30,828 nucleotides of DNA, taken from assembly GCF_020860125.1 (NCBI RefSeq), contig NZ_JAJBUX010000096.1, positions 1-30,828 on the forward strand, written 5' to 3'. Shown piece by piece: positions 1 through 6,755 of this stretch. Below the pieces are notes generated by a model that saw nothing but the letters and a program-made list of their open reading frames with translations, was not told the DNA's origin and searched no databases. Numbering within the stretch: position 1 is the first letter of the stretch; each line of letters opens with the position of its first letter. Both the position numbers and the translations under genes were made by a program. This DNA comes from Cloacibacillus sp. Its GTDB lineage: Bacteria; Synergistota; Synergistia; Synergistales; Synergistaceae.

Positions 1-1
1 G

Positions 2-286
2 GGCGTGGCGCAGTAGAATATCAAGGGCTACTCGAAGATATGCACGACCAACATGGAGGCGGCGAACCGCGTCTACACGGGGCTGGCGGACGCCACGCTA
101 GGCATCAAGTCCGCGGCGGACGCCCTCGGCCTCGACTTCATCCTGATCACCGAAGAACCCTATGAACTCGTCATCCCGGAAGAATATCTGGAACATCCGG
201 GCATCATGGCCCTCCGCGCAAGCCTCGAAGACGCGGAGTGGCGTCGAAAGGTCGAAGAAATGGGTGGATACAGATGGCCGAACTGA
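2..286 (+). pseudogene. C-terminal fragment of a PBP-like domain protein (molybdate/molybdopterin-associated), with in-frame TAG
   Basis: The frame that stays open from 17 to 286 encodes the end of a periplasmic-binding-protein-like domain (PF12727-type), the kind fused to MoeA or to helix-turn-helix molybdate regulators. The segment reading GLADATLGIKSAADALGLDF is the characteristic signature of its last third. Homology appears to continue upstream in the same frame (NIKGYSKICTTN), but a TAG at 14-16 interrupts it, preceded by GVAQ. The only ATG after the stop is at 53, which would leave a 77-residue protein lacking most of the domain. The gene is therefore either a pseudogene, or the TAG is a sequence error (a single C-to-T change of a CAG would produce it). 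Its stop overlaps the moaA start by 13 bases, so it belongs to the moa operon. The rest lies outside the window. Confidence 0.6.
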
Positions 287-1257
287 CGGAGCTCAGGGAC
301 GGCTACGGGCGGCGGCTGAACTACGTCCGCATCTCGGTGACGGACAGGTGCAACTACCGCTGCGCCTACTGCATGCCGCCGGAGGGCGTCAAATGCCTGA
401 GCCATGAGGATATCCTGCGCTATGAGGATATCAAATTCCTCTGCCGCGTATTTGTGGAGCTGGGGGTGGGGAAGTTCCGCTTCACGGGCGGCGAGCCGCT
501 TGTGCGCAAGGGGCTTGTGCCCTTCCTCAAGGAGCTTCACTCGGAGCTGCCGGGGATAAAGACCGCGCTCACGACGAACGCCTCGCTGCTCGGCGAATAT
601 TCGGCGCAGCTTGCGGAGGCGGGGATACATTCGCTCAACATCAGCCTCGACACCCTTGACCCGGAGAAATTCGCGCGTATCACGAGGATAGGCAGGATAG
701 AGGGCGTATTTGAGGGCATACGCGCGGCGAAGTCCGCCGGCATCGGGAACATCAAGCTCAACGCCGTTCTCATCAGGGACTTCAACGACCGGGAGATCGC
801 GGATATGCTCGCCTTTTCGCGGCGCGAGGGGCTGCTGCTGCGGCTTATCGAGTTTATGCCGCTTCAGGAGAGAGTCTGGGACAAGGACTCATTTATCGGC
901 GGGGAGGAGATACTCAGGATGCTGCCCGGAGGCGACGCCTGGAAAAAGTCGACGGCCGGCGGCAGCGACGACGGCCCCGCGCAGTATTATTTCAACGAAA
1001 AGACTAGCGACACCATCGGGATCATCACCGCGGTCTCGAACCATTTCTGTAAGACCTGCAACAGACTGCGAGTCTCCGCCGAGGGAAACCTGAGAACATG
1101 CCTTTTTAACCCTCACGAAACTGCCCTAAAAGAGCTGATTCGGAGTAGGGAGACAGCCGCGCTGCGGGAGGCCATCCTGCGCGGCGTTCACGAAAAGCCA
1201 CGCTGCTGGAACGACATAAACACCGGCAATCTTCAGATGTCGGGAATTGGAGGATAA
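274..1257 (+). CDS. moaA: GTP 3',8-cyclase MoaA (radical SAM)
   Basis: MoaA carries out the first committed step of molybdopterin synthesis, the radical-SAM rearrangement of GTP to 3',8-cyclo-GTP. The N-terminal CNYRCAYC motif binds the SAM [4Fe-4S] cluster, followed by TGGEPL. The C-terminal CKTCNRLR...LRTCLF motif supplies the second cluster that binds GTP. The protein ends in the conserved GG tail (MSGIGG) needed for catalysis. I chose ATG 274 (327 residues, usual family length) because GTG 238 lies inside the preceding gene and adds an unconserved extension. A GGTGG at 263-267 can serve as ribosome binding site. MoaC starts three bases after the stop, so the two are probably translated from one message. 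Confidence 0.95.
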   Translation: MAELTELRDGYGRRLNYVRISVTDRCNYRCAYCMPPEGVKCLSHEDILRYEDIKFLCRVFVELGVGKFRFTGGEPLVRKGLVPFLKELHSELPGIKTALTTNASLLGEYSAQLAEAGIHSLNISLDTLDPEKFARITRIGRIEGVFEGIRAAKSAGIGNIKLNAVLIRDFNDREIADMLAFSRREGLLLRLIEFMPLQERVWDKDSFIGGEEILRMLPGGDAWKKSTAGGSDDGPAQYYFNEKTSDTIGIITAVSNHFCKTCNRLRVSAEGNLRTCLFNPHETALKELIRSRETAALREAILRGVHEKPRCWNDINTGNLQMSGIGG

Positions 1258-1260
1258 AAG

Positions 1261-1782
1261 ATGGGAGAATACACGCATTTCGACGCCGAGGGCCGTCCGA
1301 GACTCGTCGACGTCAGCGACAAAGCGGTCACCAAACGCACCGCCTGGGCCGAGGGCTGGCTCTTTCTGCCCGATGAGATATACCGGACCGTCTCGCAGGG
1401 CGCGGTGAAAAAGGGAGATCCCTTCTCGATCGCGGAGCTTGGCGGCATCATGGGGGCCAAAAGGACTCCCGACCTCATCCCGCTCTGCCATACCATCAGG
1501 CTTGACAACATCAAGGTCAAATGCGACCTGGACCATGAAAAAAAGGCCCTGAGGATCACCTGCGAGGCGACCGCCTCCGAGGTGACGGGCGTGGAGATGG
1601 AGGCGCTCACCGGCATCTCAGTCGCGGCGCTTACCTTCTACGACATGTGCAAGGGGATAGACAAGGGCATGGTGATAAAGGACATCCGCCTGCTGAGAAA
1701 GACCGGCGGCAAGAGCGGGGAATGGAACGCCGCCGGGAATTTTGTCTCGGAGTGCGCTTCCGAGGGAGGAGAGGCTAAATGA
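1261..1782 (+). CDS. moaC: Cyclic pyranopterin monophosphate synthase MoaC
   Basis: MoaC converts the 3',8-cyclo-GTP product of MoaA into cyclic pyranopterin monophosphate (cPMP, precursor Z). Family motifs are all present: AELGGIMGAKRTPDLIPLCH with the active-site His, the GVEMEALTG segment, and MCKGIDKGM near the C-terminus carrying the catalytic Lys-Asp region. At 173 residues it is slightly longer than typical MoaC because of a short Gly/Ser/Glu-rich C-terminal tail. It lies three bases after moaA, and its stop overlaps the next start as ATGA, consistent with translational coupling within a moaA-moaC-moaB operon. Confidence 0.95.
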   Translation: MGEYTHFDAEGRPRLVDVSDKAVTKRTAWAEGWLFLPDEIYRTVSQGAVKKGDPFSIAELGGIMGAKRTPDLIPLCHTIRLDNIKVKCDLDHEKKALRITCEATASEVTGVEMEALTGISVAALTFYDMCKGIDKGMVIKDIRLLRKTGGKSGEWNAAGNFVSECASEGGEAK

Positions 1783-2606
1783 GAATACTGAGATTATGGG
1801 CGCCGTCGCTGATCGGCGACCACACACTCTGCTACATTCATACCAACCGCGAGGGCAGGACCTGTATAAACGAGGTTGAGATCCCAGTTAAGTTCGCGCG
1901 CGCGGGCGAGAGTCTCGACGGCGAAGAATACGCCGGCGCGATGACCGTCGTTCTGCCGCCGGAGGCGGAGCTCTGCGACGGCGGCTTCCTCGCCGTGGGG
2001 GAGAGGGGCGACACCCTGCTGCACTGGCAGGGTGAAAGCGCCTCCTTCAAGGTATGTACCGCGGGATTTCTCGGCGTCTCTGAAAGGGCGCAGATCTGGT
2101 CCCCGATAAGGACGGCGGTGCTCACCGTCAGCGACAAGGGCAGCCGCGGCGAGCGTATCGATACCGCGGGGCCGGAGCTTGAGCGCCTCGCCTTCGCGCA
2201 GGGCTGCGTCACCGAAGATAGAAAGATCGTCCCCGACGACCCGGATGAGATCTGCGGCGCCGTCCGCGAATGGGCGGAGAGGGGGATCAGCCTCATCCTC
2301 ACCACCGGCGGCACCGGCCTCTCGCCGCGCGACAACACGCCGGAGGCGCTGCTGTCAATCGCCGACAAGGTCGTTCCCGGCTTTGGCGAGATGATGCGCA
2401 TCGAGACCCTGAAATATACGCCGCGCTCATTCCTCACGCGCTCCGTAGCGGTCATAAAAGAGCGTTCGCTTATTATCGCCTTCCCCGGCAGCAAACGCGG
2501 AGCGGGGCAGTGCTTTGAGGCGGTCACTGGCGGCCTGCGTCACGCGGTGGAGACTTTGACCGGCAGCGCCGCGGAGTGTGGGAACCACGGAGAGGGCGCC
2601 CGCTAA
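1779..2606 (+). CDS. MoaB/MogA-domain molybdopterin protein with an N-terminal extension
   Basis: Residues from about 110 to 262 form a MoaB/MogA fold. They show the TAVLTVSDKGSRGER start, the LTTGGTGLSPRDNTPEA molybdopterin-binding loop, and a FPGSKRGAG loop in place of the usual PGSP motif. MogA-type proteins adenylylate molybdopterin, and MoaB is the related form. The first 110 residues are not part of that fold. They contain an INEVEIPVKFARAGESL-like stretch and could be a shortened MOSC-like or beta-barrel domain, since MOSC-MogA fusions are known, but I cannot confirm this. The ATG overlaps the moaC stop by four bases. The gene is last in the moa operon; about 250 bases of spacer precede the first terminator. 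Confidence 0.85.
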   Translation: MRILRLWAPSLIGDHTLCYIHTNREGRTCINEVEIPVKFARAGESLDGEEYAGAMTVVLPPEAELCDGGFLAVGERGDTLLHWQGESASFKVCTAGFLGVSERAQIWSPIRTAVLTVSDKGSRGERIDTAGPELERLAFAQGCVTEDRKIVPDDPDEICGAVREWAERGISLILTTGGTGLSPRDNTPEALLSIADKVVPGFGEMMRIETLKYTPRSFLTRSVAVIKERSLIIAFPGSKRGAGQCFEAVTGGLRHAVETLTGSAAECGNHGEGAR

Positions 2607-2857
2607 AATTTTTCCGGGTAGCTAAGCTTTGGAGGCCATATTATCAGAGGAAAACAGACTTGCAAAGTCTATCGGCCATTTGCCGCGAAGAGAGGTCATC
2701 GCCGCGGCGATATTCCAAGTTTGTGCCGTACGCTCGGCATATCCTCCCGCAAATGGCTGCCGGTCTGTAAATACGCGAACTGTCCGGCGAGTGGATACAG
2801 CTCTGCCGTTTTGCCGTCTATCCAGATTTTGAGCTTACGCATAAAAGACTTGAAAGG

Positions 2858-2882
2858 GCCGCCGAAATGCTCGGCGGCTTTT
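2858..2882 (+). terminator. Rho-independent terminator downstream of the moa genes
   Basis: A perfect 8-bp stem (GCCGCCGA at 2858-2865 with TCGGCGGC at 2871-2878) closes a five-base loop. It is followed directly by TTTT, with As upstream that extend the stem. The orientation fits termination of + strand transcription from the moa operon. Confidence 0.7.
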
Positions 2883-2960
2883 CTGAAATATGCCGCCGTT
2901 CGAGGCTTTAGGTTTTTCCTGAAAGTGCGGCAGAATACAAATCCTCCGCTGGCCATACAT

Positions 2961-2985
2961 CAGCCCCCGCGCGCGGGCTGCTTTT
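2961..2985 (+). terminator. Second hairpin terminator in tandem
   Basis: CAGCCC (2961-2966) pairs with GGGCTG (2975-2980) around a GC-rich loop and is followed by CTTTTCTT. It lies 80 bases after the first terminator on the same strand and would stop read-through before the ATPase gene. Confidence 0.6.
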
Positions 2986-3114
2986 CTTGTGTTTGCCATG
3001 TATAGTCAACGTCGTCTAACTTTTTTTATAATTATATGATAATATAGATATGTATAGGATATTTTTAGCTTTTAACAGCGTAAAATTATTTTTGCAGCGT
3101 AAGGAGGCGGAAAG

Positions 3115-4290
3115 ATGATTCAGATAAATCCATATACACCCGGAGCCGGACTAATGCCTCGCTGCCTTGCCGGACGCGACGAGGTTCTTGAAAAGGCGGA
3201 CGAAACGCTGGCAAGGGTGGCTGCCTGTTTTACCGCGCGATCCGTCGTCTACTATGGGCTGCGCGGCGTGGGCAAGACCGTGCTGCTGAATGAGGTAGAA
3301 GAGCGTGCAAAGGATCTCGATGTTTTCTATGAACATATTGAGATAACGGAGCGGGGGAATTTTAAAAGCGCTGTTTCACTTTATACCAATAAACTGATGC
3401 GCAGAATGAGCGTTATTGAGATGGCTAAGCAGAGCGCCGGCAGAGCGTTCGGCATTCTTAAGGCCTTTCACGCCACTTACAGCCCGGACGGATCTGTCAA
3501 TTTCGGCATAGAAGGGGCCGCTCCGCCCGCGGTGGGGGTCTCCGATACGGGGGATTTTAAAAACGACCTTACCGAGCTTTTTACCGCCTTGGGGGCGCTT
3601 GCCGCGAAATCTGGGCGTGGGGCCGCTTTTTTTATTGATGAAATACAGTATATGGCCGAGGCTGATTTTGAGGCGCTCATCGTAGCCCTTCACAGGGTAA
3701 GTCAGAAGGGCTATCCGCTTATTGTTTTCGCCGCCGGTTTGCCTAAAATCGCGAAGATCGCGGGGGACGTAAAATCTTATGCTGAGCGGTTATTCCGCTT
3801 TGTTCCAATTGGCTCCCTGGACAGTGAGGCGGCGCGCCTCGCGCTCTCTGAACCGGCGCTGGCATTTGACGTCCATTACGACGGCGACGCTCTCGATTAT
3901 ATTCTTAAAGAGACCGAATGTTATCCTTATTTTATTCAGGAGTATGGCAGGCAGGCGTGGCGCCAAATAAAAGATCACCGGATCTCGCTTCTTGGTGCGA
4001 TGGCGGCTCGAGAGACTTTTGAACGTGAGCTGGATGAAAGTTTTTTCAAGGTCCGCTATGACCGCGCGACTCCCAAGGAGCTGGCCTTCATGTACGCCAT
4101 GGTCGACTGCGGCGGGCGCGAGTGCGCCGTCAAAGATGTCGCCGCGCGGCTCGGCAAGTCTGTCGCGGAAATTTCGACCCTCCGGGCACAGCTGATCCAC
4201 AAAGGATTTGTCTATGCCTCTGAACGAGGGGAGATAAGTTTTTCCGTACCGCAGTTTAACAGATATCTGGAGCGTAAAAGATCGGTATAA
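3115..4290 (+). CDS. AAA ATPase with C-terminal winged-helix domain, function unknown
   Basis: This is a 391-residue stand-alone P-loop ATPase. GLRGVGKT at residues 48-55 is the Walker A motif. FFIDEIQYM at about 171-179 is the Walker B motif, in the DEIQ form seen in ORC/Cdc6-like and archaeal-type ATPases. IVFAAGLPKI is the sensor region. Residues from about 325 onward (KELAFMYAMVDC...EISTLRAQLIHKGFV) look like a winged helix-turn-helix, so DNA or nucleoprotein binding is plausible. Proteins of this build are often annotated as ATP-binding proteins linked to toxin-like or mobile contexts, but no partner lies beside it here. It has its own ribosome binding site (AAGGAGG, 3101-3107), a terminator on each side, and convergent orientation to the next operon. 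The exact role is unknown. Confidence 0.85.
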   Translation: MIQINPYTPGAGLMPRCLAGRDEVLEKADETLARVAACFTARSVVYYGLRGVGKTVLLNEVEERAKDLDVFYEHIEITERGNFKSAVSLYTNKLMRRMSVIEMAKQSAGRAFGILKAFHATYSPDGSVNFGIEGAAPPAVGVSDTGDFKNDLTELFTALGALAAKSGRGAAFFIDEIQYMAEADFEALIVALHRVSQKGYPLIVFAAGLPKIAKIAGDVKSYAERLFRFVPIGSLDSEAARLALSEPALAFDVHYDGDALDYILKETECYPYFIQEYGRQAWRQIKDHRISLLGAMAARETFERELDESFFKVRYDRATPKELAFMYAMVDCGGRECAVKDVAARLGKSVAEISTLRAQLIHKGFVYASERGEISFSVPQFNRYLERKRSV

Positions 4291-4336
4291 TGATGATTAG
4301 GGCTCTTTAAGTTCCATAATTTAGGTCGTTAAATTT

Positions 4337-4357
4337 GCCGCCGGCGGCCTGTTTTTT
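4337..4357 (+). terminator. Weak hairpin followed by a T-run after the ATPase gene
   Basis: The palindrome GCCGCCGGCGGC at 4337-4348 can fold into a short hairpin and is followed after CTG by TTTTTT (4352-4357). It lies 47 bases after the ATPase stop. The stem is only four pairs if a four-base loop is allowed, so this may be helped by the stronger hairpin just downstream. Confidence 0.45.
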
Positions 4358-4370
4358 ACATTTAAGGCGA

Positions 4371-4417
4371 AGCGGGAGTTTTCTTTGGCCTGTGCCAAGG
4401 CTCCCGCTCTGTTTTCT
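4371..4417 (+). terminator. Strong hairpin between convergent genes
   Basis: AGCGGGAG (4371-4378) pairs perfectly with CTCCCGCT (4401-4408), with an inner TTGG/CCAA helix, and CTGTTTTCTTT follows on the + strand. It sits between the ATPase gene and the convergent YjiL-type gene and can separate the two transcripts. Confidence 0.65.
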
Positions 4418-4443
4418 TTCCGCTGTGTTTTGTCCGTTGTTCT

Positions 4444-5202
4444 CTACATCCCCGCGCCGATCAGCGCCGCGCCGAGGGCTCCCGCGTATTGGGCGCGTTC
4501 GGGGATCATCACTCGGCGTTTCGTCTTTTTTTCGATCAGCTTTCCGAGCAGGCTGTTCTGCGCGCAGCCGCCGGTGAAGCAGATGTCCCCGTAATCAGAT
4601 ATCCGCGAAATGAGGTTTGCCGCGCGCTGGGCCACGGAGTCCAGCAGGCCGATGCAGATGGACTCTTTCGCCACGCCCTGAGCCAGCAGGCCGATGACCT
4701 CGGACTCCGCGAAGACGGTGCACATGTTGTTTATCGGCTGGAAGGGCGTATTCTCCGGGACCGCGGCGAAGTCCGGGAGCGAACAGCCGAGGTGTACCGC
4801 CATGTTCTGGAGGAAGCGTCCCGTGCCGGCGGCGCACTTATCGTTCATGAGGAAGTCTGTGACTCTGCCGTCGGGGCCGAGAGTTATCACCTTTGAGTCC
4901 TGTCCGCCGATGTCGAGCACGGTCGAAGCCTCCGGCGCGAGGTAGTGCGCGCCCGCGGCGTGGCAGGTGATCTCCGTGACGCGCTTGTCGGCCTGGAAGA
5001 CGTTTCTCCCGTAGCCGGTCGCCGTGACGTGAAGATCCTCGTTTTTAAGTATATGTCCGCGTCTCCTCACCTGAGCCACCGCCTTTGCCGCGCTCTCCCC
5101 AGGCGTCCAGCCGGTGGGGGTTAGGTAGAATTCAAAGCCGCTGCCGTTCCAGAGGACGCCCTTGGTCGCGGTGGAGCCGATGTCGATGCCGATGCTGGCC
5201 AT
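4444..5202 (-). CDS. ATP-dependent reductive activator, HgdC/YjiL family
   Basis: This is an ASKHA-fold ATPase of the 2-hydroxyacyl-CoA dehydratase activator family. Such proteins form a homodimer with one bridging [4Fe-4S] cluster and use ATP hydrolysis to inject a low-potential electron into a partner iron-sulfur enzyme. The sequence shows GIDIGSTATKG and DIGGQDSKVI (phosphate-binding loops). It also shows NDKCAAGTGRF and NNMCTVFAESEV, whose two cysteines (C123 and C161) match the cluster ligands of HgdC in spacing. I chose ATG 5202, which overlaps the partner stop as TGATG; a GTG one codon earlier is possible. Length (252) fits YjiL-type proteins. It is co-transcribed with and downstream of its probable electron acceptor, the gene at 5202-6356. 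Confidence 0.88.
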   Translation of the reverse strand: MASIGIDIGSTATKGVLWNGSGFEFYLTPTGWTPGESAAKAVAQVRRRGHILKNEDLHVTATGYGRNVFQADKRVTEITCHAAGAHYLAPEASTVLDIGGQDSKVITLGPDGRVTDFLMNDKCAAGTGRFLQNMAVHLGCSLPDFAAVPENTPFQPINNMCTVFAESEVIGLLAQGVAKESICIGLLDSVAQRAANLISRISDYGDICFTGGCAQNSLLGKLIEKKTKRRVMIPERAQYAGALGAALIGAGM

Positions 5203-6356
5203 CACAGCATCTCCGTGAAGGCGCCGAACCTGGTGGCGAGCTGCCCGAGATCGCCCTGCGAATAGTCGGTCTCCACCGCGATGTATGGGATGCCCTCGCC
5301 GGCGAGGAACTGGCGGATGGAGTAGGACTCGACGTTGTATGTGTGGCAGGCCTGAAGGATGACGTCTACGACGCCGTCGGCGCGGTATCTTTCGGCGTAG
5401 CGGCGCAGAAGCTCTTCGCGTCCCTCGTTGGGCGACATGACGGAGCAGGGTATGGAGAGGTATTTTTCCGCGAGCGCGTCAAGCGGGGCGATATCCTCCC
5501 GGACCTTATAGTGCGAGCATTTGAGGTTGCCGCAGTTTTCAAAGCCGACAACGAGAGAGGCACATTCAGGAGATTCGAGGATGTCGACGATCTTTTCCAA
5601 GGATTTTCCCATCGGGCAGCCCGTGATGAGGATACGGTGGGCGGCGATGTCCTGACGGCGCTGGCCGTCGATGTAATTTTCCAGTATTTTATCGACGAGT
5701 TCATTGACCTTCGCCACGCTCTTTCCATAGTCGAAGGTGAATTTGAGATAGTCGGATACGAGCATGATCTCCTTGCCCGTTACTACGGCGTCAGGCAGCT
5801 TTGAAAGGTCATAGAAGCGCATCGCCGCGGCGTGCATCGAGTTTCTGAGCGCTATTGACTCCGCGAGCTTTTCGTCGGTTATCTCCGTGCCGCAGAGCTC
5901 TTCGAGCGCCTCTTTGAGCGCGATGATCTCCCCCTTCCAGAGTTCGAGGCTCATGGGGTGCTCCCTGCGCTGCGGCAGCTGCATGACGTGGGTTGGGCGC
6001 AGCTTTCCGAGCAGTTCGTACATCTTCTTTTTACCGTCGCAGGTTGTCTCTCCGACGACCATGTCGCAGAAATGGAAGTAGGGACAGGTGTCGGTTAGCG
6101 CGAAGCCGTAGCTGGACTTTATGAGCGGACAGAGGTTGCGCGGCAGGTGTTTTTCCGCAGCCGCGATCGGTTTGTCGCTGGTGCTGCACAATGAGACGGA
6201 GATACCGCCCGCGGCGTTGACGAGCTCCCACGGCGTAAACGTGCAGTAGGTGCCGATCACCGGACGGCCCGCCTCCTTAAGTTCCTTCACGGCTACGGGG
6301 CCGTTGTGGACGGCCTCGCGCATTTCATCAAATATTTGGTCTATATTATTGTACAT
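5202..6356 (-). CDS. 2-hydroxyacyl-CoA dehydratase D-family protein, YjiM / double-cubane cluster protein type
   Basis: A 384-residue single-subunit member of the HgdB/FldB family (COG1775), resembling E. coli YjiM. Proteins of this branch include the double-cubane cluster protein (DCCP), an [8Fe-9S] enzyme that receives electrons from an HgdC-like reductase. Thirteen cysteines are present. These include NLCPLIKSSYG (C76), DTCPYFHFC (C91, C97), TTCDG (C106), ITGCPMG (C247), NCGNLKC (C275, C280) and ACHTYNVES (C337). The C-terminus has the family ETDYSQGDLGQLATR motif. There is no second dehydratase subunit and no CoA-transferase nearby, which argues for a DCCP-like redox role rather than amino-acid fermentation. 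The substrate is unknown. A strong ribosome binding site (AGGGGGAG, minus strand) precedes ATG 6356. A leader with a small ORF lies upstream. Confidence 0.85.
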   Translation of the reverse strand: MYNNIDQIFDEMREAVHNGPVAVKELKEAGRPVIGTYCTFTPWELVNAAGGISVSLCSTSDKPIAAAEKHLPRNLCPLIKSSYGFALTDTCPYFHFCDMVVGETTCDGKKKMYELLGKLRPTHVMQLPQRREHPMSLELWKGEIIALKEALEELCGTEITDEKLAESIALRNSMHAAAMRFYDLSKLPDAVVTGKEIMLVSDYLKFTFDYGKSVAKVNELVDKILENYIDGQRRQDIAAHRILITGCPMGKSLEKIVDILESPECASLVVGFENCGNLKCSHYKVREDIAPLDALAEKYLSIPCSVMSPNEGREELLRRYAERYRADGVVDVILQACHTYNVESYSIRQFLAGEGIPYIAVETDYSQGDLGQLATRFGAFTEML

Positions 6357-6526
6357 ATAATGCTCCCCCTTTTATCTGGCCGGTTTTCTGTTTTATGGCG
6401 CGCTGCATAAAGAGGCGCGCGCGGCAGATAAAGTAAGAGGGTAAGAATGGTTTCGAGGATTTACCGGAGGCCTCCGCGCCGCGCGCTCACTATAGACAGC
6501 AATGCAGTCCCTGCATCAAGACCGGC

Positions 6527-6556
6527 TCAGGTAAAAAATATCGCTGTGCGCAGCAT
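6527..6556 (-). CDS. Possible nine-residue leader peptide ORF
   Basis: ATG 6556 begins a nine-codon frame (MLRTAIFFT) ending in TGA at 6529-6527. It is preceded at nine bases by a perfect GGAGG (6570-6566, minus strand). That is a stronger ribosome binding site than most genes in the window have, which is the main reason to take it seriously. It lies 171 bases upstream of the YjiM-type start on the same strand. It could be a regulatory leader peptide or a decaying start of a former gene. Confidence 0.35.
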   Translation of the reverse strand: MLRTAIFFT

Positions 6557-6633
6557 CTGGCTTCACCTCCAAGAATAACTTTGGATATTCTACTATATAA
6601 TGCCTCCGGCGATAAACATAACGCGGCAAGATT

Positions 6634-6642
6634 TGTTATAAT
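6634..6642 (+). promoter_or_regulatory. Extended -10 promoter element upstream of rapZ
   Basis: TG-T-TATAAT at 6634-6642 is a perfect extended -10 element on the + strand. A second, TG-T-TATAGT, lies at 6690-6698. Neither has a good -35 box, as is common for extended -10 promoters. Either could drive the rapZ-yvcK-whiA-debranching enzyme operon. Confidence 0.45.
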
Positions 6643-6667
6643 GCACATAAAGGAAGATATGCATTAT
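6638..6667. promoter_or_regulatory. 8-bp inverted repeat overlapping the -10 element, candidate operator
   Basis: ATAATGCA (6638-6645) and TGCATTAT (6660-6667) form a perfect inverted repeat with 22 bases between centres, about two helical turns. The left arm overlaps the TATAAT box. This geometry suits a dimeric repressor site. The regulator is not identified. Confidence 0.4.
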
Positions 6668-6755
6668 TCCCGTTGCCTGTTCCGTTATCTGTTATAGTAT
6701 CCTGATATACGGATCTTCAGCGCGGGAATGCAAAAACCGCCTCCGGCAAAGAGAG

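Larger units (their letters stand above)
2607..3114. other. 508-bp spacer with two + strand terminators and no convincing gene
   Basis: The first 250 bases hold no recognisable gene or RNA. An open stretch on the + strand (about 2629-2760) reads quite protein-like for 30 residues but has no family match and no good start. An 86-codon frame on the minus strand (2696-2956) covers both terminator-bearing DNA and low-complexity codons. Two hairpin terminators follow (2858-2882 and 2961-2985). The last 80 bases before the next gene are AT-rich and end in an AAGGAGG ribosome binding site at 3101-3107, so a promoter for the ATPase gene probably lies here. Confidence 0.5.
6357..6755. other. 399-bp divergent intergenic region (dehydratase-type operon and rapZ)
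   Basis: This region separates the minus-strand YjiM-type gene from the + strand rapZ operon. It contains a nine-residue leader ORF on the minus strand, a small hairpin (ATGCAG-TCC-CTGCAT, 6502-6516), two extended -10 elements for + transcription (TG-T-TATAAT and TG-T-TATAGT), and an 8-bp inverted repeat overlapping the first of these. The 170 bases between the leader ORF and the YjiM-type start are GC-rich and could be structured, but match no riboswitch that I recognise. Confidence 0.55.

Noticed and set aside
14..16. TAG read as pyrrolysine
   Set aside because: Pyrrolysine is essentially confined to methylamine methyltransferases. There is no such gene or PYLIS-like context here, and a simple nonsense change or sequence error explains it.
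2696..2956. 86-codon minus-strand frame in the moa-ATPase spacer
   Set aside because: It runs antisense through a + strand terminator, has no ribosome site for its ATG, and matches no family that I recognise.
5085..5804. 239-codon + strand frame
   Set aside because: Antisense to the activator and YjiM-type genes, whose protein motifs are unmistakable. The antisense product is Arg/Val-rich and featureless.
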